In this document: piece by piece, positions 17,943 to 26,014 of the stretch
How the letters are laid out: the number at the start of each line of letters is the position of its first letter
How positions within the stretch are numbered: the first letter of the stretch is position 1
DNA from: Gemmatimonadota bacterium
Lineage (GTDB): Bacteria > Gemmatimonadota > Gemmatimonadetes > Gemmatimonadales > GWC2-71-9
Assembly (NCBI GenBank): GCA_024641745.1
Contig: JAHECL010000004.1
Span: 1-53,227, forward strand
DNA length: 53,227 nucleotides
Direction of reading: 5' to 3'
The notes under the pieces: generated by a model
The model's input: the letters and a program-made list of their open reading frames with translations, nothing else
What the model was told of the DNA's origin: nothing
The model's database searches: none
Made by a program: the position numbers and the translations under genes

Positions 17943-18040
17943 GCGAAGCGAGCGCAGGAGGAGAAGGGGTCGACGCCGGACGACGGCAGCGGCGCGGGCC
18001 CGGTCCGGAGGTCATGCCGACTCCGGGCCATCCTTCCCCC

Positions 18041-18442
18041 TCAGTCGCCCGCCCGTCTCCGAACCGCGACCGCCGCGAGGTCGTACCGCCGGATCTTGTG
18101 CAGGAGGGTCGAGCGGGAAATGCCGAGGAGGAGCGCCGCCTGGCGCTTGTTCCCCCGGGTATGCCCGAGGGTCAGGGCGATATGGCGGCGCTCGGCATCC
18201 GCCAGGGAGTCGGGTGGTACCGTCGTGGCGGGGGTGAGGGAGCGGAGCAGCCCCGCCCGGTCGAGCCCCGGCAGGGCGAGGTCCAGCACCACGCCCGCCA
18301 GCTCCGGTTCGGTCAGCGCGTTCGCCGCCTCCGCACCGGTCGAGGCGGGCACCACGGGATGGCCGGCGGCTTCCAGCGCCGCGGAGAGGCGCGCGGCCCG
18401 TTCCGCGTCCATCGTCACGACCAGCATCGGGAGGGGATCCAT
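18041..18442 (-). CDS. Truncated receiver fused to Fis-type DNA-binding helix-turn-helix
   Basis: The 133-residue protein starts at ATG 18442. The first roughly 65 residues resemble only the first half of a receiver (MLVVTMDAE, then VVLDLALPGLD with the phosphoacceptor-like Asp). The Thr and Lys halves are missing. It continues directly into a C-terminal Fis-type HTH (ERRHIALTLGHTRGNKRQAALLLGISRSTLLHKIRRY) like that of NtrC-family activators. The AAA+ domain is absent, so it cannot itself activate sigma-54 polymerase. It may be a DNA-architectural or repressor protein. Divergent from the YhaM-like gene. Confidence 0.75.
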   Translation of the reverse strand: MDPLPMLVVTMDAERAARLSAALEAAGHPVVPASTGAEAANALTEPELAGVVLDLALPGLDRAGLLRSLTPATTVPPDSLADAERRHIALTLGHTRGNKRQAALLLGISRSTLLHKIRRYDLAAVAVRRRAGD

Positions 18443-18497
18443 GGGGGGAGAAGCTATCCCCAGGCGCGGAAGGAGCAAGGCGTGTCGTGAACGCGAT

Positions 18498-18505
18498 TAC
18501 CTTTG
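18498..18505 (+). promoter_or_regulatory. TAnnTTTG-type -10 candidate
   Basis: TACCTTTG exactly fits the TAnnTTTG -7 box known from Bacteroidetes and other FCB primary promoters. It lies 31 bases before the ATG of the YhaM-like gene. Similar boxes stand before several other genes in the window. Confidence 0.4.
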
Positions 18506-18536
18506 CTCCGATCCCTTCCACCCACGGGCCGCCCGC

Positions 18537-19514
18537 ATGACGAAGCCGATCGACCTCCCCGGACTCACCCCAGGACAGCGCATCCAGGATCCGCTGCTCG
18601 TGCTCGCGGTGGATCATCGGGGCGGCGACACCCCGCACACCGTGCTGACCCTCGGCAATGCCAGCGGCCGGCTGGGCAGCGCGCCGTTCTGGCTCGAGGA
18701 CCAGCACCGGATTGCCGGTGTCACGCCCGGGGTCATCGCGCAGGTCATCGGCGAGGTGACGCTCTACCGGGGACAGCGCCAGCTGAAGGTCACCTCCCTC
18801 CGTCCCCTGCCGAAGGGGACGGTGGAGCTGAGCGGACTCGTCCCGTCCATCGGCGACCCGGCCCGCTACTGGAAAAAGCTCGACGACTGGCGCGGCAAGC
18901 TCCTGCGGCCGCGACTCGCAGCCACCGTCGGGCTGTTCTACGATGACGACGACTTCCGGCTTCGCTACGAGGCCTGTCCCGCCAGCCTTGCCGGACACCA
19001 TGCGCTCCTGGGCGGTTTGCTCAAGCACACCGTCGAGGTGGCCAGCATTGCCCGCACCATCGCGCGGGCCTGCCACGCGGAAGAGGACCTGGTGATGGCG
19101 GGGGTGCTCCTGCACGACATCGGCAAGCTCGAGTCCTACCGCTGGGACACGGGGGTCTTCGCGATGACCGACGCGGGGGCCCTGCACGGGCACGTGGTCC
19201 TCGGCGCGCTGATGCTGGACCGGGCGGTCCGGTCCGCCGCACGGACGCCGTGCACCGAGCAGGAGCTGGCCATCCTGCAACATCTCCTCCTCTCGCATCA
19301 CGGGCGGCTCGAGTATGGCGCGCCGGTGCCGCCCATGACCGTGGAGGCCGAGGTGCTGCACTACGCGGACAACGCCAGCGCCAGGACCGCCAGCATGGCC
19401 GACGCGATCGGCGACCCGGGAAACTTCGAGGGGGAGGGCCTGGTCAGCAGCCGCGGGCTCTGGCAACTCGACCGGCGACGCGCCTACCGCGGCCACAGCG
19501 ACTGGGGAGCCTGA
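18537..19514 (+). CDS. YhaM-like 3'-5' exoribonuclease / OB-fold HD-domain protein
   Basis: The 325-residue protein starts at ATG 18537. Residues about 20-100 form an OB-fold nucleic-acid-binding region (GQRIQDPLLVLAVD, LTLGNASGRLGSAPFWLED). Residues about 155-300 form an HD phosphohydrolase domain with GHHALLGGLLKHTVEVA, LLHDIGK near 193, HGHVVLGALM and LLSHHGRLEYG. This is the YhaM/CBF1 architecture, which digests single-stranded RNA or DNA from the 3' end. Monocistronic, with a palindromic hairpin just after the stop. Confidence 0.85.
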   Translation: MTKPIDLPGLTPGQRIQDPLLVLAVDHRGGDTPHTVLTLGNASGRLGSAPFWLEDQHRIAGVTPGVIAQVIGEVTLYRGQRQLKVTSLRPLPKGTVELSGLVPSIGDPARYWKKLDDWRGKLLRPRLAATVGLFYDDDDFRLRYEACPASLAGHHALLGGLLKHTVEVASIARTIARACHAEEDLVMAGVLLHDIGKLESYRWDTGVFAMTDAGALHGHVVLGALMLDRAVRSAARTPCTEQELAILQHLLLSHHGRLEYGAPVPPMTVEAEVLHYADNASARTASMADAIGDPGNFEGEGLVSSRGLWQLDRRRAYRGHSDWGA

Positions 19515-19543
19515 TGCCAGGGAGGCCCGCCGCCTGAACGCAG

Positions 19544-19578
19544 AGACGGCCGCCCGGTTCTTCGCCGGTCGGCCGTCT
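19544..19578 (+). terminator. Long GC hairpin after the YhaM-like gene
   Basis: AGACGGCCG pairs with CGGCCGTCT, and an inner CCGG/CCGG extends the stem around a TTCTTCG loop. It lies 30 bases past the stop. No U-run follows, so termination is likely but not certain. Confidence 0.55.
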
Positions 19579-19648
19579 CCCACAATGACCCTCCGGGGCG
19601 GGGCCCCTTCGGTCGTGACTCCGGCCAGAGCAGCCTCCGGCGGAAGTC

Positions 19649-19918
19649 GTCGTTGCGAGCGCTGCGAGTCGGGGCGAGTCGCGGACCGCCCCTTCGCACG
19701 GCATCCCGAGGCGCCAGATCGGGATGGGCAGAGCGCGCGACTGGCTCCGCCTGTTCGGCCGGCCTTGGTCCAGGCTCATCGGAAATCGGGCCATTACGAC
19801 GTCGATCCCCTCCCCTGCTCCTCCGGTCCGAACCCACCTCAGCCGCTTCGCGAGCACCCGGAGGCACCCGACGATCCCGCCGAGGCTACCCTCAAAGCTA
19901 GGATCACCGAGGAATGAC
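19649..19918. repeat. Candidate interspersed intergenic repeat with inverted ends
   Basis: The left end reads GTCGTTGCGAG and the right end, inverted, reads GTCATTCCTCG, so the ends share GTC.TT.C..G. Inside is an 8-bp stem CATCCCGA/TCGGGATG (19702-19726). The ends resemble the GTCATTGCGAG / GTCATTCC-type intergenic repeats seen in many environmental genomes. Only one copy is in the window, so the repeat status is inference. Confidence 0.35.
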
Positions 19919-20018
19919 GCAAGTGCCTGTCTTTATTCGGGTTACGAGTTTTTGTGTGGAGAGATTGTGGAGGGACAATGCCATGCACGGCAGCGCGGTA
20001 GGGCGCTTCTCCACCCGA

Positions 20019-20038
20019 TGTGGAAATGTGTATCCACA
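20019..20038. promoter_or_regulatory. TGTGGA-N8-TCCACA inverted repeat, DnaA-box-like
   Basis: A perfect 6-bp inverted repeat is visible. The right arm with flank reads GTATCCACA, one mismatch from the DnaA box TTATCCACA. Two further TGTGGA-type half sites lie upstream in the preceding AT-richer stretch. The function is unknown. Confidence 0.4.
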
Positions 20039-20081
20039 CCGGCTGGCCGCCCGGGGCGGGCGACCGCGGCACTGCCGGCGA

Positions 20082-20648
20082 TCAGGACTTGGGCTGGGCG
20101 GGGGGAGGGAGCTGTGCGTCGGTGTACTTGAGGTACACCTGGAGGCGGCGGCCCAGCGCCGTCACCTGCGTCTGGAGCAGCTGGTTCTGGTAGGGCAACT
20201 GATCACGCAGGCTCGACTGGCTGGTCTCGGCGGCCAGCACCGTCCAGGTCTGCTGGCAGGCGGCCAACGTGCCGGCAAAGCTGGTCATCTGCTTGAGGAG
20301 GTCCGCCTGGGCCTGCTGCTGCGCCGGATTCGACCAGGTGCTGCTCTCCGTCATCGCCCGGGCCGCGGTGAGGGGCTGCACCGCGCCGGCGCAGGCCTTG
20401 ATGACCGCCCGGGCCCGCGCCTGCATCCAGGCCACCGAACTCGACGGAGTCAGGTCGCTCATCAGGCGGGCCCCGGCGGCACTGATCGCGGACGTGGAGT
20501 CCCGCAGGACGAAGAAGGGCGCCTGCCGCGCGGCGACCGCAGAGTCCACCGGCGTCGAGGGCTGCACGAAGTACTCGCGTCCCGACTGGGCGGCGAGCGG
20601 GGCGGCCGCGAGGAGGCAGAGGAGCAGCGGCGCGGCGCGGCGGATCAT
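20082..20648 (-). CDS. Secreted hypothetical protein
   Basis: The 188-residue protein starts at ATG 20648 and has a clear signal peptide (MIRRAAPLLLCLLAAAPLAAQ). The mature part is helical and Gln/Ala-rich (NPAQQQAQADLLKQMT, YQNQLLQTQVTALGRR), with two Cys residues. It resembles small periplasmic helical proteins but I do not recognise the family. It is coupled by ATGA to the upstream gene. Confidence 0.75.
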   Translation of the reverse strand: MIRRAAPLLLCLLAAAPLAAQSGREYFVQPSTPVDSAVAARQAPFFVLRDSTSAISAAGARLMSDLTPSSSVAWMQARARAVIKACAGAVQPLTAARAMTESSTWSNPAQQQAQADLLKQMTSFAGTLAACQQTWTVLAAETSQSSLRDQLPYQNQLLQTQVTALGRRLQVYLKYTDAQLPPPAQPKS

Positions 20649-21256
20649 GGCTCCAACCCGACTTCGATGTAGCGGCAGACGGTCTCGCCGTCGGGGTACG
20701 CGAAGAGGCACCCCCCGGCCGAGGCGGCGAACCATCCCGCCATCAGCGGACGCGGCGCATCGAGCTCCTGGAGGATCGGTCCCAGCCAGCGGCGGAGGTG
20801 CCGGAGTTCCGGTGCCCGGCGGCCGAGGAGCGCCATGAGGGCACCGACGCCGGAGGTCGCGCGGAGGAAGTGGGCCAGCGCGTGCGCGCGATGGTTGAAC
20901 TCGACGGCCTTCACGCCCGGTTCGTCGTAGAGCACCGCGCCCTCGAAGACGTCCATTGGCGGGGCATCGAGCCGCGGACCGAGGTACACGTACTGGGGGC
21001 CGCGATCCGACTTTCGTTCGACCACGGCGGCCGCGGTCTCACTCGTCAGCCGGCCGGCGTGGAGCAGATCGTCGTCCCGGAGGATGCCGACCACCCGGGT
21101 CCACTCGAGGGCGGCCAGGGCGGTCTCCATGGGGCAGCCCGCCTGGTCGTCGATGGCGAGGAAACGCGGCGCCTCCCCGGCCCTGAGCATGAAGTGGGAG
21201 AGGCCTTCGGCGCGGTCGTGGAAGCTCCGGACGGCGAGGTTCTGGGTCGTGGTCAT
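20645..21256 (-). CDS. Hypothetical cytoplasmic protein
   Basis: The 203-residue protein starts at ATG 21256, which lies seven bases after a TATCTTTC box (21264-21271). It has no leader long enough for a Shine-Dalgarno, so a leaderless transcript is plausible. The sequence is mixed alpha/beta, without signal peptide or membrane helix (FLAIDDQAGC, YVYLGPRLD, GAVLYDEPGVKAVEFN). I do not recognise the family. It forms a coupled pair with the secreted protein downstream. Confidence 0.75.
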   Translation of the reverse strand: MTTTQNLAVRSFHDRAEGLSHFMLRAGEAPRFLAIDDQAGCPMETALAALEWTRVVGILRDDDLLHAGRLTSETAAAVVERKSDRGPQYVYLGPRLDAPPMDVFEGAVLYDEPGVKAVEFNHRAHALAHFLRATSGVGALMALLGRRAPELRHLRRWLGPILQELDAPRPLMAGWFAASAGGCLFAYPDGETVCRYIEVGLEP

Positions 21257-21308
21257 AGACCGGGAAAGATAGGGGAGTGACCGGGCCCCGGCCACCCGCC
21301 CCCCTCCG

Positions 21309-23279
21309 CTACGGGGTCAGCTCGTTCTTCGGCTCGACCTTCACGATCCAGAGCCCCGAAAAGACGTCGGGCACGTAGATCCGCCCGTCCCGGTAGATCG
21401 CCCCCCATGCCATGGCGGCGTTCGGGATGTGGCCCTTGGCATCCCCGGTGTGCACATGCGCGATCTCGCGGTCCTGGGCCAGGAGATCGCCGCGCAGTTC
21501 GCCGCTGACGTCGACCACGCGCAGTCCGCCCTGGTAGTCGCCGAGGTAGAGGGTGTCACCGGCGACCCAGACGTTGTGGGTGCCCCCATCCTTCGGCTCG
21601 TACCACGCGACGGCTCGCGGACGGCTGATGTCGGACACGTCGAGCACGTGCAGGCGCCCATAGGCGCGGCCCAGCCCGAGCAGGCTGGGCCCGGCCGTGA
21701 CCTGCGGTTGCGCGGCAAACACCTCGTCGCCGACGAAGACGTATCGCCCGCTGCGCCAGGCGGTATGCGTCCCGCGGATGAACCCGGGTCCGCCCACCGC
21801 GGCCACGTCGCGATAGAGTCCCTCCAGGTCGTACTTGAACTGGGACACCAGCTGGGGATTGTCCGGACTGCCACCGCGCAGGCCGTTGCCGACATCGAGA
21901 ATCACCAGCCCGTCGTTCCAGTAACTCAGGTAGGCGAGGCCATCCTGCACGTCGATGTCGTGCAGCATCCGCCCGGCGCCGGTGCCGGGTGTTTCCCAGC
22001 GCGCGACCTGCCGGGGGGCCCTCGGGTCACGGATGTCGATGACTCGCATCGAGCCCGTGGCGTCGTCGGTCAGGTACACATGCCCCCGGAAGATGAAGGT
22101 GCTGTGCACGCCGCCGGTGACCGTCTCCGTGAACTCCGAGATCACCTTCGGGTGCGCCGGATCCTCGAACGAGAGGATGACGATCCCATTCTTCCTGGTC
22201 GAGGCGCCCTCGCGTGTCATGACCCCGAACCGCCCATCCTCGGTGGTCATGATGTCGTTGATGACGCGGGCGTCGACCACCAGCGAATCGGTGATGACGG
22301 GCGCGGCGGGGTCGGCGAGGTCGATGACGTACACCCGGTCGCCGATGGTGGAGAGGTAGCCGTGGCGGCCGTCGGGATGCAGCCAGAACTCCGCCGAGGC
22401 GAAGCCCGTGATCGGGACCCGGCCGACCAGGGTGGTGGGCCGCACCACGTCGCGCGGCAGCACCGTGATGGTGGCCGCACCCGCGCGACCGGCAAAGGTG
22501 CCGACGACGCGGTAGGTCCCCACCTCGCTGGCCACAAACCCGCCGTCGCCCTCGATCCGGGCCGAGCCGGGACTGACCATCCATTCGGGCAGGACCCCCG
22601 GCACCACGGCGCCGGCACGGTCGCGCGCCGCGAAGGTGAAGCGCACCACGTCGCCGGTGCGCACGCTCGCGGTGACGGGGGTGACCTCGACGGTGGCCAC
22701 GGGATTGGCGGCGACCGACAGGGCGAGGGTGGCACTCGCCTGCCCCGCGCGTGCCGTCACCGTCGCCCGCCCGGGTCGGACGGCGGTGAGGACACCGGTG
22801 CCGGAGACCCCCACGATGCCGGGCTGGTCGGAACTCCAGCGGACCGGATCGTGGCGCAGGTCGCCGTCGGCCGAGGTGACGGTGGAGACCACCGCCACGG
22901 TCTGCCCGGCGAAGAGCTGCCGCGGCGCCGGGTCGAGCGCGATCGCCGCCGCCGGGCCGGGCACGATGGTGACCGTGGCGAACGCCGTCCTGGGCCGTCC
23001 GCCGCCCTGCGAGGACGCCAGCGCGGTGACGCGCAGGGCGCCGACCGCCCCGGCGGTCGCCAGCCCGGTGGAATCGATGGTCCCCTCGAACTGTCCGCCC
23101 GACTGGAACCAGCGGATCCGCACGTCGCCCAGCGCCCGGCCGGTTGAATCGAACGCCTGCGCCGTGAGGCGCAGGGTGTCGCCCACCGCGATGGCCGCGT
23201 CGGCGGGCCGGATCGTGACCGTGGCGACCGGCGTGGGTGCCTGCACCTGCTGGACAAGGAGGGCGAGCGCGAGCAGCAT
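21309..23279 (-). CDS. Secreted Ig-like / LVIVD beta-propeller surface protein
   Basis: The 656-residue protein starts at ATG 23279 behind GGAG. After a short signal peptide it has two to three bacterial Ig-like (Big-type) modules (VTIRPADAAIAVGDTLRLTAQAFD, AIALDPAPRQLFAGQTVAVVSTV, VEVTPVTASVRTGDVVRFTF). The C-terminal half is a propeller of LVIVD-type repeats (VYVIDLADPAAPVITDSL, MRVIDIRDPRAPRQVARW, LHVLDVSDISRPRAVAWYE, LRVVDVSGEL). Such proteins are exported and probably bind ligands or surfaces; no catalytic residues are evident. TACCTTCC at 23304-23311 is a promoter-like box. Confidence 0.88.
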   Translation of the reverse strand: MLLALALLVQQVQAPTPVATVTIRPADAAIAVGDTLRLTAQAFDSTGRALGDVRIRWFQSGGQFEGTIDSTGLATAGAVGALRVTALASSQGGGRPRTAFATVTIVPGPAAAIALDPAPRQLFAGQTVAVVSTVTSADGDLRHDPVRWSSDQPGIVGVSGTGVLTAVRPGRATVTARAGQASATLALSVAANPVATVEVTPVTASVRTGDVVRFTFAARDRAGAVVPGVLPEWMVSPGSARIEGDGGFVASEVGTYRVVGTFAGRAGAATITVLPRDVVRPTTLVGRVPITGFASAEFWLHPDGRHGYLSTIGDRVYVIDLADPAAPVITDSLVVDARVINDIMTTEDGRFGVMTREGASTRKNGIVILSFEDPAHPKVISEFTETVTGGVHSTFIFRGHVYLTDDATGSMRVIDIRDPRAPRQVARWETPGTGAGRMLHDIDVQDGLAYLSYWNDGLVILDVGNGLRGGSPDNPQLVSQFKYDLEGLYRDVAAVGGPGFIRGTHTAWRSGRYVFVGDEVFAAQPQVTAGPSLLGLGRAYGRLHVLDVSDISRPRAVAWYEPKDGGTHNVWVAGDTLYLGDYQGGLRVVDVSGELRGDLLAQDREIAHVHTGDAKGHIPNAAMAWGAIYRDGRIYVPDVFSGLWIVKVEPKNELTP

Positions 23280-23394
23280 GGAGTTCTCCCGTGGATGAAC
23301 CGGGGAAGGTACTGCGCCGACCGCCGCCGTCCAGTCTCCCGGCGCGCGTGGCCAACATCCGCCGCCGCGGATAGATTGGTCGTGGGAGACGCTG

Positions 23395-23931
23395 ATGCGC
23401 ATTGAATGGACATCCTACCAGTCGCCCGTCGGCGTCCTCACCATCCTCGAGGCGCGCGAGGGTCCGCTGATCGTCGAGTTCGCCGAGCGCGCAGGACGGC
23501 TGCACCTCGCCGACCGGCTGCGACAGCACGCCCCCGGCGCGGTCATCGACGCCGGTCCCTGCCGGCAGGCGACCTCGTGGCTCACCGCCTATTTCGCCGG
23601 CCGGCCACGGCCCTTCCCCTACCCGGAACACCTGGCGAGCTACCTGTCGGTGACGCCCGCACAGGAGGCGGTGTGGCGCGCGCTCACCGCCATCCCGTTC
23701 GGCGACACCTGCTCGTACGAGGACATCGCCACCCTGACCGGCATTCACCCCAGGGCGGTGGGACAGCTCAACGGGTCGAATCACCTGGCCATCCTGCTGC
23801 CGTGCCATCGCGTGGTGGGCAAGGACGGCGGCCTCGTCGGCTACGGTGGCGGCCTCGAGACCAAGGGGTGGCTGCTCGACCACGAGCTCCGCTCGGTCGG
23901 GCTGACGCTCTCCGCCCCGCCGGCGTATTGA
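23395..23931 (+). CDS. ogt: Methylated-DNA--protein-cysteine methyltransferase
   Basis: The 178-residue protein is O6-alkylguanine-DNA alkyltransferase, which removes the O6-methyl group from guanine onto Cys137 in the PCHRV motif in a suicide reaction. Supporting features are the helix-turn-helix ([25 protein letters not shown]), with Arg120 as candidate finger, and the C-terminal [13 protein letters not shown]. The usual ANxxNP segment reads LNGSNH, a mild departure. TAGATT (23372-23377) with TGGCCA 17 bp upstream is a plausible promoter. Divergent from the LVIVD protein. Confidence 0.95.
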   Translation: MRIEWTSYQSPVGVLTILEAREGPLIVEFAERAGRLHLADRLRQHAPGAVIDAGPCRQATSWLTAYFAGRPRPFPYPEHLASYLSVTPAQEAVWRALTAIPFGDTCSYEDIATLTGIHPRAVGQLNGSNHLAILLPCHRVVGKDGGLVGYGGGLETKGWLLDHELRSVGLTLSAPPAY

Positions 23932-23960
23932 CAGATTTCCGGCCGGCTCCCAGCTTTTGT

Positions 23961-23982
23961 CATGCATCGCCGTCGTTGCATG
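23961..23982 (+). promoter_or_regulatory. Inverted repeat CATGCA-N10-TGCATG upstream of the cold-shock gene
   Basis: A perfect 6-bp dyad lies between ogt and the csp gene. It could be an operator or the first hairpin of the csp leader RNA. Confidence 0.4.
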
Positions 23983-23999
23983 TCGCCCCCATGTCCCCG

Positions 24000-24036
24000 C
24001 CGACCGGATGCGCCTGCCCCGGTCGGCCGTTCTTTT
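24000..24036 (+). terminator. Terminator-like hairpin in the csp leader
   Basis: CCGACCGG pairs perfectly with CCGGTCGG around an 11-base loop, followed by CCGTTCTTTT. It stands 24 bases before the csp start. It could terminate ogt transcripts or act as an attenuator or thermosensing leader of csp. Confidence 0.55.
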
Positions 24037-24059
24037 CCCCGTCGATCGAGGTCCAGGCA

Positions 24060-24260
24060 ATGGCGAACGGCACCGTGAAGTGGTTCAATGACGCGAAGGG
24101 CTTTGGCTTCATCGCGCAGGAAGGGGGTCAGGACGTCTTTGTGCATCACACCGCGATCACCATGGAGGGCTTCCGCTCCCTGGCCGAAGGCGACGCGGTG
24201 GAGTTCGACGTCGTCGAAGGTCCCAAGGGGCTCCAGGCGGCCAACGTCCGGAAGGCCTGA
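24060..24260 (+). CDS. Cold-shock (CspA-family) RNA chaperone
   Basis: This is a 66-residue single CSD domain with both RNP motifs, KGFGFI and DVFVHH, and the starting GTVKWFN. The family melts RNA secondary structure and binds single-stranded nucleic acid in the cytoplasm. GAGGT lies seven bases before the ATG. The leader contains two hairpins. The TGA overlaps a CTG that appears to start the next, secreted protein (CTGA). Confidence 0.96.
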   Translation: MANGTVKWFNDAKGFGFIAQEGGQDVFVHHTAITMEGFRSLAEGDAVEFDVVEGPKGLQAANVRKA

Positions 24261-24802
24261 TCCACCGCTGGCCCGGCGCCGCGCTCGCCGCCCTCTGCCT
24301 CGCCTCGCCGCTGGCGGCACAGGATTCCCCCCTCGCCTTCCTCGGATTCCGGGCTGGTGTCTCCCTCGCTACGACGGACGCGCAGGTGCGGCTGCTGCTC
24401 GGCCCCGGCCTCGCCTGCCAGCGCAGCCAGGCCGATGCACGGTTGCAGGATTGCCGGGCCACGATCACCGACCCCCTGACCGACGCCCCGGTGTCGATCT
24501 GGCTCGCCGCCATCGACAGCGCCACGGGCGTGGTCACGGTCTCCGCCACGCTGACCGCCCGCGACTTCGAGCGGTGGCGCACGGCGATCGAATCGGCGTA
24601 CGGACGCCGTTCCGCCACCGTGCAGGGATCACAGGGGATGGCGCAATGGATCCTCGGCACGCAGATGCTGCGCCTGACCTGGCGCGCGGCCACCCCGCGC
24701 ATCGAGGCGTCGGTGAGCCTCGTGGACGGACCGGTGCTCGACGGCTGGACGCTCGGTGCACGCGACACCGCGCGGATTGCCAAGCCCCGGACACCCGGCT
24801 AA
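24257..24802 (+). CDS. Secreted hypothetical protein, apparent CTG start
   Basis: The frame gives 181 residues with a convincing signal peptide ([21 protein letters not shown]) but no ATG, GTG or TTG ahead of it. The only coupled start is CTG 24257, overlapping the csp stop as CTGA. The first conventional start, GTG 24386, would delete the signal peptide. The mature domain has two Cys residues (GLACQRSQ and LQDCRATI) that may form a disulfide, and beta strands. I do not recognise the family. Confidence 0.65.
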   Translation: MIHRWPGAALAALCLASPLAAQDSPLAFLGFRAGVSLATTDAQVRLLLGPGLACQRSQADARLQDCRATITDPLTDAPVSIWLAAIDSATGVVTVSATLTARDFERWRTAIESAYGRRSATVQGSQGMAQWILGTQMLRLTWRAATPRIEASVSLVDGPVLDGWTLGARDTARIAKPRTPG

Positions 24803-24847
24803 CCTACGGTACCTCTCCTGAGTAACTGTCCGCGCACGCGGATTTCC

Positions 24848-26014
24848 ATGGTATTTCGCCCGGAGCCTCTCGTGGTCCTGTCTTCCCGTCGACCGCGCAG
24901 GGCGCGCCTCGGCGCCGTCCTCGCGGGTCTGTTGGTCATGAGCGCCTGCACCAGTGGCGACGGTCCGATCCAGATCGGCGTTGCCGCCAACTTCACCGAC
25001 CCCCTGAGCCTTCCGATCCGGTACGGGGCGCAGCTGGCGGCAGAGGAGATCAACGCCGCGGGCGGGATCAACGGACGGTCGATCGAGCTGGTGGAACGCG
25101 AAGACTACGCCGACACCGATTCGGCGATCGTGGTCGCCACCGACTTCTACAACTCCCCCGTCGTCGCCGTCATCGGCCACGGTTTCTCCGGCCCGACGCT
25201 CGCCGCCGCGCCGGTGTACAACGGCGGCGCCAATCCCCTGCTCGAGATCGCCCCGGCCGCGTCCGCCCCCGCGGTCAGCAGCGCAGGGCCCTACACCTTC
25301 CGGGTCTGCCCCAGCGACCTGGCGCACGGCGCCGCCCTCGCCCGCTGGTCGCGGGAACGGCTGGGCCTCACCCGCGGCGCCATCCTGTACACCAACAGCG
25401 AGTACGGGCGCGGGATCCGGTCGGCGTTCGAGGCGGAGTTCGCCTCGCTGCAGGGTGCGGTCATCGGCTCCTACCCGTACCTGGGCGACACGCCGGACGT
25501 CGGCCCCTACATCGACCTCCTCAGCCGCGACAGCCGCGCGCAATTCATGGTGATCGCCGGCTACGACCTCGACGCGCGCACCATCCTGGCCGAGGCGCGC
25601 GCGAAGGGCCTGACGATTCCCGCGATGGGCGGCGACGGCCTGGAGCAGATCGCGATGGCGGGCGAGGTGGCCAACGGCACCTACGTTTCCTCCTCTTACT
25701 TCCCGCAGACCGACACCCCGGCCAACCGACGGTTCGTGGCGGCGTACCGGCAGCGGTTCCCTGCCGCCGGTGACCCCAACGGGTCGGGGGCCGCCGCCTA
25801 TGACATCGTCTACCTGCTCCGGGAGACGATCGCGCGGGTCGGCACCGACCGGACGGCGATCCGAAACGGCTTCGCCGGCATCGGCACCACCACGCCGGCG
25901 TTCGAAGGCGCCATGGGGACCATCGCCTTCGACGAGAACGGGGACGTCCCGAGCCTCAAGATCTACGTCGGCGAAGTTCGTGACGGCGTGATGGAACTGG
26001 CGGGGGGACAGTGA
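24848..26014 (+). CDS. Periplasmic-binding lipoprotein, branched-chain amino-acid (LivJ) type
   Basis: The 388-residue protein has an N-terminal lipobox ending at Cys34 (VMSAC), so it is membrane-anchored. It has the type I periplasmic-binding fold of Leu/Ile/Val and amide receptors ([69 protein letters not shown]). No permease or ATPase genes are adjacent. Instead its stop overlaps the GTG of a chemoreceptor gene. This suggests a sensory rather than transport role; the ligand is unknown. Confidence 0.9.
   Translation: MVFRPEPLVVLSSRRPRRARLGAVLAGLLVMSACTSGDGPIQIGVAANFTDPLSLPIRYGAQLAAEEINAAGGINGRSIELVEREDYADTDSAIVVATDFYNSPVVAVIGHGFSGPTLAAAPVYNGGANPLLEIAPAASAPAVSSAGPYTFRVCPSDLAHGAALARWSRERLGLTRGAILYTNSEYGRGIRSAFEAEFASLQGAVIGSYPYLGDTPDVGPYIDLLSRDSRAQFMVIAGYDLDARTILAEARAKGLTIPAMGGDGLEQIAMAGEVANGTYVSSSYFPQTDTPANRRFVAAYRQRFPAAGDPNGSGAAAYDIVYLLRETIARVGTDRTAIRNGFAGIGTTTPAFEGAMGTIAFDENGDVPSLKIYVGEVRDGVMELAGGQ

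Larger units (their letters stand above)
19515..20081. other. 567-bp gene-free interval between convergent genes
   Basis: I see no convincing gene here. Open frames exist but lack start signals, have no recognisable fold and contain Arg/Pro-rich translations typical of noncoding GC-rich DNA. The interval holds a strong hairpin (19544-19578), a 270-bp repeat-like element with imperfect inverted ends (19649-19918), and a locally AT-rich stretch with TGTGGA boxes (about 19930-20040). Confidence 0.6.

Noticed and set aside
19444-19867. Minus-strand frames of 127-137 codons between the YhaM-like gene and the secreted protein
   Set aside because: No ribosome site; the translation is Arg-rich repeat-like sequence and overlaps the terminator hairpin.
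19649-19918. Structured RNA such as RNase P, tmRNA or SRP RNA
   Set aside because: None of the universally conserved cores of these RNAs could be found on either strand.
19919-20081. Chromosomal origin of replication
   Set aside because: DnaA-like boxes are imperfect and no dnaA, dnaN, gidA or rpmH gene is nearby; kept only as an unexplained site.
23928-23957. TTGACA promoter at the ogt stop for csp
   Set aside because: TTGACA is perfect but no acceptable -10 lies 16-18 bp downstream.
22027-24060. Long minus-strand frame across the LVIVD gene, ogt and the csp leader
   Set aside because: It crosses well-supported genes and has no recognisable motif.
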